Positions 51,206-57,124 of a stretch of DNA of 64,000 bases are shown here, piece by piece. Below the pieces are notes generated by a model. It was not told where the DNA came from. It worked only from the letters and a program-made list of their open reading frames with translations, and made no database searches. The position numbers were made by a program, and so were the translations under genes. The stretch is from assembly GCA_002394395.1 (NCBI GenBank), contig DGTR01000034.1:1-64000 (forward strand), in the 5' to 3' direction. Source of the stretch: Bacteroidales bacterium UBA4331 (GTDB lineage: Bacteria > Bacteroidota > Bacteroidia > Bacteroidales > Paludibacteraceae). The number at the start of each line of letters is the position of its first letter. Within the stretch, counting starts at the first letter, position 1.

Positions 51206-52212
51206 AGACGAAGATATATTTTATAGGAATCGCGCTCGCGAGCATGTGGCTGCTGAGCGGTTGTCACGCCAAAGAGGAGATGAGTTATTCCGCGGACCCG
51301 GTAACCAATATCGAAGGGCTTTGGCAGATCATCGACACGCGTTATTGCTACATAGAGGACAAAGGCATCGACTGGCCGGCCATCCGCGAGGAGTATGTCG
51401 CCCAAGCGGCTCAAATCAAGCCTAACGACCAAGTGGCGCTTTTTGACTTGTGCGCAGGAATGTTGGACTCGTTGCGCGACGGACATGTGAATCTCTATTC
51501 CGCTTTTGACCGCTCCGCCAACACCGCGTGGTTTGATACCTGTCCTGCCAATTTTGACTCGCGGTTGCAGGCTCTGTATCTGCAGAATTGCCGCGTTGCA
51601 GGCGGACTGTATTACAACACGATTGACAGCGGAAGAGTGGGATATATCTATTATTCCAGCTTCTCCAACTCTTTCTCGGCGGGGAATATCTACTGGGTTT
51701 TCAAGGCGTTTGAACAATGCGAGGGTCTGATTATCGACGTGCGCAATAACGGCGGTGGAGATATCACCAACGCGTACCGCCTTTCTTCGCCTTTCTTCAC
51801 GGAGAATGAACTCATCGGTTACTGGCGGCATAAAACAGGACCAGCACATAACGATTTCTCGGATTTTGAGCCGTTGACAGCCGACGCTTCCATGGTTGGC
51901 AGTAAATGGAAGAGACCGGTGGTAGTCTTATGCAACCGGCGGTCGTATTCGGCAGCCAACCTGTTCGTCAACATAATGCGGTACGTGCCTTATGCACACA
52001 TCATCGGAGGCACCAGCGGAGGTGGCGGAGGTATGCCTATGAGTTATGAGATGCCCAACGGATGGATGGTCCGCTTCTCCAGCGTACGGATGTACGACCG
52101 AGACAAGAAAGATATTGAGAATGGAATCGAACCGGATGTCAAAATATCCATGACAAGTACCGATAAGGACGATATTATCGAGAAAGCTATTCAGCTGATT
52201 CATGAATTTTAG
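51202..52212 (+). CDS. S41 family peptidase lipoprotein
   Basis: 336 residues, lipobox SGC (Cys21). Tail-specific-protease fold: NIEGLWQIIDTRYCYIEDKG at the start, LRDGHVNLYS (about 91-100), IIDVRNNGGGD (about 176-186) and the nucleophile region NRRSYSAANLF (about 243-253), then GGTSGGGGG. No PDZ domain is obvious between the halves. Probably a periplasmic serine peptidase; substrate unknown. Coupled to the DUF3316-like gene. Confidence 0.88.
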   Translation: MKTKIYFIGIALASMWLLSGCHAKEEMSYSADPVTNIEGLWQIIDTRYCYIEDKGIDWPAIREEYVAQAAQIKPNDQVALFDLCAGMLDSLRDGHVNLYSAFDRSANTAWFDTCPANFDSRLQALYLQNCRVAGGLYYNTIDSGRVGYIYYSSFSNSFSAGNIYWVFKAFEQCEGLIIDVRNNGGGDITNAYRLSSPFFTENELIGYWRHKTGPAHNDFSDFEPLTADASMVGSKWKRPVVVLCNRRSYSAANLFVNIMRYVPYAHIIGGTSGGGGGMPMSYEMPNGWMVRFSSVRMYDRDKKDIENGIEPDVKISMTSTDKDDIIEKAIQLIHEF

Positions 52213-52222
52213 GAGATTTTTC

Positions 52223-52253
52223 TTGCATATGTCAAAAAAAATGCATACCTTTG
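52223..52253 (+). promoter_or_regulatory. Promoter of the nitroreductase-flavodoxin operon
   Basis: TTGCATATGTC (52223-52233) and TACCTTTG (52246-52253). Confidence 0.85.
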
Positions 52254-52280
52254 CACCGTGATTTCGAAATGGATAAAATT

Positions 52281-52862
52281 ATGAAAAAATTCTTCTTTTT
52301 CGCATGTGTAGCGGCGATGTTCGCTGCTTGTGCACCCCAAAATGAGAAAATGGTAAATGGTTTCATGGATCTGGCGCGTGCGCGTTTTGCAGTACGTGAG
52401 TATGCCCCAACACCTGTAGAGCAAGCGAAGATTGACTCCATCCTCGAAGCCGGGCGTCTGGCTCCAACGGCGAAGAACGTGCAGCCGCAACATATTTACG
52501 TGTTGCAAAGCCCTGAGGCTATCGCGAAAATCAATGAACTCACCCGATGTGCGTATCATGCACCGGTAGTGTTCCTCGTTTGCTACGATACCGACCTCGC
52601 GTGGACCAAAGACGGCGAGAGTTCGGGTAACATGGATTGCTCCATCGTGGGTACGCATATGATGCTTGAGGCTACGGAATTAGGTCTTGGTACCTGTTGG
52701 GTGAAATGGTTCGAACCAGCAGAAGTGGCTGCGGCTTTTGACCTGCCGGCAAATCACAAGCCCTCTTTCCTCATGCCTTGCGGTTACGCAGCAGAAGGTG
52801 TGAAACCATCTGACCACCATTTCAGCCGCAAACCGCTTTCTGAGACCGTGACATACAAATAA
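52281..52862 (+). CDS. Nitroreductase-family protein with lipoprotein signal
   Basis: 193 residues from ATG 52281. The start MKKFFFFACVAAMFAAC is a lipoprotein signal (Cys17). The flavin-reductase fold then runs from FMDLARARFAVREYAPTPV (about 27-45) with LEAGRLAPTAKNVQP (about 53-67), binding FMN, to GLGTCWVKWF and MPCGYAAEG. Nitroreductases are normally cytoplasmic, so a lipid-anchored one is odd. The junction (NEKMVNG) is encoded by a piece of the 15-bp GAGAAAATGGTAAAT repeat. Operon with the flavodoxin-family gene. Confidence 0.85.
   Translation: MKKFFFFACVAAMFAACAPQNEKMVNGFMDLARARFAVREYAPTPVEQAKIDSILEAGRLAPTAKNVQPQHIYVLQSPEAIAKINELTRCAYHAPVVFLVCYDTDLAWTKDGESSGNMDCSIVGTHMMLEATELGLGTCWVKWFEPAEVAAAFDLPANHKPSFLMPCGYAAEGVKPSDHHFSRKPLSETVTYK
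52345..52359 (+). repeat. Single 15-bp unit of the AAAATGGTAAAT family
   Basis: GAGAAAATGGTAAAT, one copy, directly after the lipobox of the nitroreductase-like protein. Compare 4967-4996 and 57207-57236. Confidence 0.65.
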
Positions 52863-52875
52863 AATATAATACATT

Positions 52876-53391
52876 ATGAACGTATTGATTCTTCAGGCTT
52901 CACCGAGAGCCCATGGTAACACCGCTTGGATGGCGGAGGAATACAAGAACGCAGCCGAGGCTGCAGGTCATAACGTGACGCTCGTGAATGTGGCGCACAA
53001 ACATATCGCAGGCTGTCTGGCGTGCGAGTACTGCCATGGCAAGGGCAACGGTGCGTGCATCCAGAAAGATGACATGCAGGAACTCTATCCGCTGATGGCA
53101 GAGGCGGAAGTGCTGGTATTGGCTGCTCCGATCTATTATTTCACGCTCTGCGCACAGATACAGGCGCCTATTCAACGAATGTACTGCGTCAACGCGCCGG
53201 CTAAAGTGAAGAAGATGGCGTTGCTCTGTTCGTCCTATTCGCCGGGTGTGTATGATGGCGCGACGGCTGAGTTCCGCGACATCTGTAACTACTGGCACGC
53301 CGAGAATATGGGCGTTGTAACCGCCAAGATCGACGAGCAAAAGACAGATGCCACAAAGCAAAAGATTGTTGAGTTGGTAGCAAAACTGTAA
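52876..53391 (+). CDS. Flavodoxin-family FMN protein
   Basis: 171 residues. The FMN phosphate loop is QASPRAHGNT (7-16), and the cysteine cluster CLACEYCHGKGNGAC (about 47-61) follows, as in iron-sulfur flavoproteins and NADPH-dependent FMN reductases. APIYYFTLCAQIQAPIQR (about 95-112) completes the flavin site. It probably moves electrons for a neighbouring redox enzyme; the nitroreductase-like gene is 13 bases upstream. Cytoplasmic. Confidence 0.88.
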   Translation: MNVLILQASPRAHGNTAWMAEEYKNAAEAAGHNVTLVNVAHKHIAGCLACEYCHGKGNGACIQKDDMQELYPLMAEAEVLVLAAPIYYFTLCAQIQAPIQRMYCVNAPAKVKKMALLCSSYSPGVYDGATAEFRDICNYWHAENMGVVTAKIDEQKTDATKQKIVELVAKL

Positions 53392-53401
53392 AAATTCATT
53401 G

Positions 53402-53434
53402 AAATCTGCATCAAAAGTGCAGATTTTTTTGTAT
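53402..53434 (+). terminator. Terminator, identical 33 bp to 58239-58271
   Basis: AAATCTGCA (53402-53410) pairs with TGCAGATTT (53418-53426) around TCAAAAG, followed by a T tract. The whole 33-base stretch to GTAT is repeated exactly at 58239-58271, again just before a toxin-type module. Confidence 0.9.
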
Positions 53435-53450
53435 ATATCAAATATTTGTA

Positions 53451-53499
53451 GTAACGTCGAGGACACCGACACGGCAAAGCCGTCCCACCTCGAAGTTAC
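53451..53499. other. Nested palindrome before the DUF3791 module
   Basis: GTAAC (53451) pairs with GTTAC (53495), TCGAGG (53457) with CCTCGA (53488) and ACGGC (53471) with GCCGT (53479). It sits where a -7 box would be after the promoter-like TTTGTATATATCAAATATTTG (53430-53448), and a complete promoter follows 100 bases later. Confidence 0.6.
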
Positions 53500-53574
53500 G
53501 GTCGCACGTTTGTGCTCATACTCAAGTCTTTTGCCATAAAAATGCAAGTAAACTCGATTTTTACGACAAAATCC

Positions 53575-53605
53575 TTGTGTATGTCAAATATTTGTTGTAC
53601 CTTTG
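53575..53605 (+). promoter_or_regulatory. Promoter of the DUF3791-DUF3990-DUF3791 operon
   Basis: TTGTGTATGTC (53575-53585) and TACCTTTG (53598-53605). The stretch from AATCCTTG to CCAAA is closely matched by the AbiEii promoter at 58283-58325. Confidence 0.85.
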
Positions 53606-53626
53606 CAGCCAAAAGTTGCAAAAGTT

Positions 53627-53851
53627 ATGAGTAAGACACTAAAAGATCGCTTGGATTATCTGATTGCTTTAGTATCAGAATTTGCTGCTACACACCATAT
53701 GTCGTTGCAGCAAGCATACTTGTATCTACAGCAGTATAAGGGTCTTGACTTTGCAGATGAATTCTACGATGTAGAACATACATTATCTTTTGACCAAGCG
53801 ATTGAGGACATTACTATGTACTGCAAACGAATGGGAGGAAGCATCGCATGA
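53627..53851 (+). CDS. DUF3791 domain protein, candidate antitoxin
   Basis: 74 residues from ATG 53627; the frame upstream overlaps the promoter. All-helical: LKDRLDYLIALVSEFAATHH, then MSLQQAYLYLQQYKGLDF and a closing LSFDQAIEDITMYCKRMGG. DUF3791 proteins regularly accompany DUF3990 proteins and are read as their antitoxins. It overlaps the next gene by 4 bases. Confidence 0.8.
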   Translation: MSKTLKDRLDYLIALVSEFAATHHMSLQQAYLYLQQYKGLDFADEFYDVEHTLSFDQAIEDITMYCKRMGGSIA

Positions 53852-54318
53852 TTCTTTTTCACGGAACAAATACGGATTTCCAACAGATACGTCTTGACAT
53901 TAGTCGCGTCGGTAAGGATTTTGGGTATGGTTTTTATCTGACTACCGACAAACAAGTGGCTACCCGTCAAGCTGAGCGAAAGTTACTACAATACGGAACA
54001 GGAGCGAAAGTCGTTCAAAGTTATTATTTAGATGAAAAGAAATTAGACGGACTGAAAGTACTCCGTTTTGATGCATATACGGAAGAATGGGCTGATTTCA
54101 TTCTCCTAAACCGACAAAATAAAGAACGCCGTTCAGTACACGACTATGACGTGGTTATAGGTCCGATTGCTGATGATACGGTTGGTTTTCAGATCCGTAG
54201 ATATACAGAAGGGATTATCACTAAGTCACAATTTTTAGAAGAAATCAAATACCATCATGTAACGATGCAGTATTTCTTCGGAACAGCGCGCGCACTAACC
54301 CTATTAGAAAGAAGATGA
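53848..54318 (+). CDS. DUF3990 protein, candidate ADP-ribosyltransferase-type toxin
   Basis: 156 residues. MILFHGTNTDFQQI (1-14) carries the HGT that binds NAD in ADP-ribosyltransferase folds, and FGYGFYLTTDKQVATRQA (about 30-47) is the matching Y-F-Y-L-T strand and helix. WADFILLNRQNK and DYDVVIGPIADDT are conserved in DUF3990. Predicted to modify a cellular target and be held in check by one or both flanking helical proteins. Activity is inferred, not seen. Confidence 0.8.
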   Translation: MILFHGTNTDFQQIRLDISRVGKDFGYGFYLTTDKQVATRQAERKLLQYGTGAKVVQSYYLDEKKLDGLKVLRFDAYTEEWADFILLNRQNKERRSVHDYDVVIGPIADDTVGFQIRRYTEGIITKSQFLEEIKYHHVTMQYFFGTARALTLLERR

Positions 54319-54521
54319 GCAAGGAAACATTTATGATAGAGTCGCTCACGCGCGACGTGGTGGCTCTTTTGATGGAAGAGAGAGGCCTTTCTATGCGTGA
54401 GGCTATGGATGCTTTCTGTAGCTCGCGTACGTTTGATGCACTCTCGAAACCTGAAACAGGCTTGTTTTTCCAAAGTCCGGCATATGTTCTCGACGAGTTC
54501 AAGAACGAAAAAGGTAATTAA
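54315..54521 (+). CDS. Second DUF3791-like small protein
   Basis: 68 residues, overlapping the DUF3990 gene by 4 bases (ATGA). Helical: FMIESLTRDVVALLMEERG, MSMREAMDAFCSSRTFDAL-like middle (LSMREAMDAFCSS), and TGLFFQSPAYVLDEFKNE. The layout resembles DUF3791 (short helix, M-S-x-x-x-A helix, F/Y-x-x-x-F end). Together the three genes form a known type of compact module with a helical gene on both sides of the enzyme. Confidence 0.75.
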   Translation: MSKETFMIESLTRDVVALLMEERGLSMREAMDAFCSSRTFDALSKPETGLFFQSPAYVLDEFKNEKGN

Positions 54522-54573
54522 TAAGTGTGAACACTTAAAAGAGTAAATCGTGCCCCTTAGGGCTAAGAAATAA
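54522..54573. other. Gap between DUF3791 gene and RNA element A
   Basis: Contains the short palindrome CTTAGGGCTAAG (near 54556). No open frame. Confidence 0.4.
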
Positions 54574-54836
54574 TCGTACCCTCTCCGAGCGGTGCTTCCG
54601 AGCACTCCGGGAAAGGAGAAAGACAATAAATAGAAACAAACAAAATCTGCCTATGGCATAAAACAACAGACAAACAACATACATAAATATTAAGCATTGC
54701 GCGATTCTTGGTCATACGAAACTGGACACTTCAACTGACACAAGTACAAGAACAAAGCACGATGCTCACGGAAGGCGTGAGCTTTGTTCGATAATTGGTA
54801 CTTGTAGGTAGTCCAGAATCCTGTATGACCAAAGAA
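54574..54836 (+). ncRNA. Candidate structured RNA, element A
   Basis: It opens with a block (54574-54625) holding the small hairpin GTGCT-TCCG-AGCAC (54592-54605). An A-rich spacer follows, then a long branched-free hairpin (54705-54836). Its helices are TTGGTCATAC/GTATGACCAA (54708/54823), CTGGAC/GTCCAG (54722/54811), ACAAGTAC/GTACTTGT (54740/54798), GAACAAAGC/GCTTTGTTC (54750/54781) and GCTCACG/CGTGAGC (54764/54776). Element B at 59228-59451 has the same order of parts with different helix sequences. It carries no open frame. The plus strand is preferred because the small loop reads UCCG. Alternatively it is a DNA-level repeat or miniature mobile element. Confidence 0.6.
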
Positions 54837-54930
54837 ACGAGAAAGTTTCACGCTTTTTCTATGAAATATACGATAATATAGTATAAATCCAAGCCCCGAA
54901 GGTGTTAGAGGGGGACAAAATTATTTAATC
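54837..54930. other. Leader of the lectin-like gene
   Basis: AGAAAG (near 54840) can pair with CTTTTTCT (near 54855) as a weak terminator. The rest is AT-rich without a consensus promoter, so expression of the next gene may depend on read-through from the module upstream. Confidence 0.4.
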
Positions 54931-55866
54931 ATGAAAAAGTATTTTATTTATGCATTAGCAGCATTAGGTATGCTTGCATGCACAGGACAAAACAGTCCTG
55001 AAAATCCGAGCCAACCAACCGGCAAAACAATTGAAGGAGAACTAACAGGTGCTATTTCTGTCAGCCCTTCCAAGAAAGTTCATTTCTCGCAAGGTAACTT
55101 GCAATACCAAGCAAGCACAGATACATGGCGTTTTGCCAAGTACCAATTTGAGTTTGCAGGTGCAGCAAACGAACAAGCCTCTGCAACATATAGCGGATGG
55201 ATTGATCTTTTCGGATGGGGAACAAGTGGCTACAATAATAGACTGCCATACTCTGCTTATGAATATAACCAATATGAAGGTATTAACAATATCGCAGGTA
55301 CAAATTACGATTGGGGAGTATACAATAAAATTTCCAATGGAGGAAATGAAGCGGGCTTATGGCGCACTTTAACAGGTGATGAATGGGAATACATATTCCG
55401 CGGACGCAAAGATGCGGAATATTTATTTGCGTTGGGCACAGTAAACGATGTAAATGGTCTTATTATTCTTCCAGATAATTGGAAAACACCTGCTGACTTA
55501 ACATTCAATGCAAGTACCACAAAAGGATTTATTTGGTATGAAGATAAAGAACATAGCAGCAAAACTTACGGTAATCCTAGTGAAAATGCGAATAATTACA
55601 AAGACAACATATACACTACTAGTGATTGGGAGAAGATGGAAACAGCCGGAGCTGTCTTTTTGCCTTCAGCCGGAGGTAAAATTGGAGAAGGTTTAGATTC
55701 ATATTCTAATTATAGTGATGGTCACTATTGGTCTGCTTCATTTGGCGATGTTAATAATGAATATGACAATGGAGCACACTTAATTTTTTTCGGAGCAAAC
55801 ATCTTATATGTCAACGTAGCAGAAACAATAGGAAATATTAGTGTTCGTCTTGTAAGAGATGTATAA
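54931..55866 (+). CDS. Lipoprotein with C-type-lectin/FGE-like variable C-terminus
   Basis: 311 residues. Lipobox MLACT (Cys17), a Pro/Asn linker, then the family segments HFSQGNLQYQ, SGWIDLFGWGTSGYN (about 90-104), DWGVYNKISNGGN, LWRTLTGDEWEYIFRGR and AGAVFLPSAGGK. The last 45 residues run from HYWSASFGDVNNEYDNG through LIFFGANILYVNV to ISVRLVRDV. This YWS ... SVRLVRD frame with Asn/Asp-rich surface positions is that of variable proteins edited by diversity-generating retroelements. No reverse transcriptase or template repeat is present in the window, so it would be a remote target. AT-rich relative to neighbours. Confidence 0.75.
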   Translation: MKKYFIYALAALGMLACTGQNSPENPSQPTGKTIEGELTGAISVSPSKKVHFSQGNLQYQASTDTWRFAKYQFEFAGAANEQASATYSGWIDLFGWGTSGYNNRLPYSAYEYNQYEGINNIAGTNYDWGVYNKISNGGNEAGLWRTLTGDEWEYIFRGRKDAEYLFALGTVNDVNGLIILPDNWKTPADLTFNASTTKGFIWYEDKEHSSKTYGNPSENANNYKDNIYTTSDWEKMETAGAVFLPSAGGKIGEGLDSYSNYSDGHYWSASFGDVNNEYDNGAHLIFFGANILYVNVAETIGNISVRLVRDV

Positions 55867-55959
55867 TAAAATAGCGTAGGCGAAATATCCTACGTAGATG
55901 AGACATCTTTTGTGGTGTCAATTTAAGATGATAGTATTAATCTCAAAATTCATGTCAGT
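55867..55959. other. Hairpin region after the lectin-like gene
   Basis: CGTAGG pairs with CCTACG (near 55876-55898) and GACA with TGTC (55905-55919). The first may end the transcript, though only a weak T run follows. Confidence 0.4.
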
Positions 55960-56061
55960 ATGGAGTTGAGCATTGATCTTCATTTAAAAGGTGACCTTGA
56001 TTTAGGGCAGATAATAATGTATGCTGCTTCGGTAGTTACCTTATTGGAGTTCTTCATCTAA
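55960..56061 (+). CDS. Possible 33-residue small protein
   Basis: ATG 55960 to TAA 56061 encodes a short acidic start (MELSIDLHLKGDLDLG) and a hydrophobic end (IIMYAASVVTLLEFFI), a plausible single membrane helix. There is no promoter or family support; it may be chance. Confidence 0.25.
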   Translation: MELSIDLHLKGDLDLGQIIMYAASVVTLLEFFI

Positions 56062-56116
56062 GAGCCATCGGGAGGAGGGTGGGATTATTTTTAACAATTT
56101 AAACTAATAGTAAGCT

Positions 56117-56341
56117 ATGCAGTGGAGATTAGAACCATATAGCACTGGAACAACTAAAAGAAAATTAGTTTGTACCATACCTGATGACGAATCATGGTAT
56201 TATGGAGATATTTGCGAAAAGACCATACAACCACATGGACGTGGTGCTCATTACTCAAAAGAAGGTGTATATATTCAAGGTGGCTGGTGGGAAGACGGCA
56301 TATTAAAAACGTCAATGTCCCAAGAAGATTACGAATATTAG
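56117..56341 (+). CDS. Small protein with a MORN-like motif (74 aa)
   Basis: Not recognised as a named family. Residues about 41-62 read HGRGAHYSKEGVYIQGGWW followed by EDG, close to the MORN pattern (G.G.Y...G..Y.G.W..G). One MORN unit alone is short, so a fragment of a longer protein is possible. The start codon follows an AT-rich leader (TTTAACAATTTAAAC) with no consensus promoter. Confidence 0.5.
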   Translation: MQWRLEPYSTGTTKRKLVCTIPDDESWYYGDICEKTIQPHGRGAHYSKEGVYIQGGWWEDGILKTSMSQEDYEY

Positions 56342-56361
56342 AAGTAACAACTTAACACATA

Positions 56362-56421
56362 ATCATCTACATCCTCCGTGGCGACAAGACCTACACCCTC
56401 CAAGGTCAAGAGGTAAAATAG
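56362..56421 (+). pseudogene. Orphan C-terminal tail of an LRR-type secreted protein
   Basis: In one frame the DNA reads IIYILRGDKTYTLQGQEVK and a stop, matching the last residues of the two leucine-rich repeat proteins (VYILRDDKVYTVTGQTVK; LFILRGEKVYNAQGALVK). A stop codon lies just upstream in the same frame, so only the tail remains. It marks a deleted surface-protein gene. Confidence 0.85.
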
Positions 56422-56422
56422 C

Positions 56423-56442
56423 ATCGACCAAGCTTGGTCGAT
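56423..56442. repeat. Perfect 20-bp palindrome
   Basis: The ten bases ATCGACCAAG are followed by their exact inverse complement. It lies 1 base after the orphan tail's stop codon. No T tract follows, so a protein-binding site or cruciform is as likely as a terminator. Confidence 0.85.
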
Positions 56443-56494
56443 CTTCCGGATTTTCCGGTCTCCCTTTTACTTTCTCGATAACTCGATTTGTCAG

Positions 56495-56534
56495 ACTCCA
56501 GCCTGCACTCACTTGAGCAGGCTGGAGTTTTATT
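56495..56534 (+). terminator. Strong terminator
   Basis: ACTCCAGCCTGC (56495-56506) pairs perfectly over 12 bp with 56517-56528, followed by TTTTATT. It probably once served the lost surface-protein gene. Confidence 0.9.
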
Positions 56535-56552
56535 AGTTGAACACACAAGGTT

Positions 56553-56618
56553 GTGTGAATCTGTGAATGAGTGAATAAGCTGACCTTTCAACGTGGCGCG
56601 AGAGTAGCTTGAGAGTGG
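56553..56618. repeat. Two microrepeat stretches
   Basis: GTGAATC/GAATGA/GAATAAG words at 56553-56582, and GAGAGTAGCTT then GAGAGTGGCTG at about 56599-56621. Both belong to the degenerate array class. Confidence 0.55.
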
Positions 56619-56818
56619 CTGATCGACTGCTGTTTTATTAAGTGGCGTTCTATTCCTTATTCTTAATAATCATATACCTTTTAACTACTTTCCAGCATCG
56701 TTTCAAATAGCAGACTTTGCGCTGACGCTGCGCGGAGGTTAGAGGGATGGTGGTGGAATGTCCTAATCTTAATAATCGTACTTTTTATAGGCGGGAAATG
56801 GACGATTTTGAACAGGTT
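56619..56818. other. Non-coding stretch in rebuilt region
   Basis: I see no gene here. TCTTAATAATC words occur at 56659 and 56765 and again at 60112, hinting at copied debris. Confidence 0.4.
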
Positions 56819-56874
56819 AAAAGTCTTACATAACTCTTATTAAAGTCTTATCTTAGTCTTACTTTACTCTTATA
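56819..56874. repeat. Degenerate array of AGTCTTA-type words
   Basis: AGTCTTAC, AACTCTTATT, AAGTCTTATC, TAGTCTTAC and TTACTCTTAT succeed one another. Confidence 0.7.
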
Positions 56875-56882
56875 TGCTCAAA

Positions 56883-56990
56883 ATCTTAAAAATCGTACAT
56901 TTTTTGTACGATTTTTGTGCGTTTCTGCGAAAATGGTAGATATTTGGCGAATTTGTGTTTGTGTATATCAAGAAAATGTAGTACCTTTGC
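56883..56990 (+). repeat. Regulatory duplicate R1 (terminator plus promoter)
   Basis: An ungapped 108-base match to 60214-60321 with 17 mismatches by my count. It includes a perfect 12-bp terminator hairpin (AAAAATCGTACA 56888-56899 with 56905-56916). Promoter boxes TTTGTGTATATC (56958-56969) and TACCTTTG (56982-56989) complete it, driving the CMD-cupin gene. Confidence 0.85.
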
Positions 56991-57124
56991 ACTCGCTTAC
57001 GTTAAGGCTCGTTACGACTCGCGGCTCTACCGCTCAATGGAAACTCGCCTTACGCTACGCTCTCCCCATAGCAAACAGCCTGCGACTTTGTTTACTCCGG
57101 GGACCCCAAACAAAATGATCAAAT
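56991..57124 (+). promoter_or_regulatory. GC-rich 5' leader of the CMD-cupin gene
   Basis: About 130 untranslated bases with dyads: TTAAGGC (57003) against GCCTTA (57047), and CCCC-TAGCAAAC (57063) against GTTTACT-CCGGGG (57092). Much more GC-rich than other leaders here. A regulatory RNA is possible, but no known riboswitch is recognised. Confidence 0.4.

Noticed and set aside
54705..54836. Retron msr-msd RNA
   Set aside because: No reverse transcriptase follows, and a second similar element lies next to an unrelated gene.
56991..57124. Known riboswitch
   Set aside because: No conserved core of TPP, cobalamin, SAM or other common classes could be recognised.
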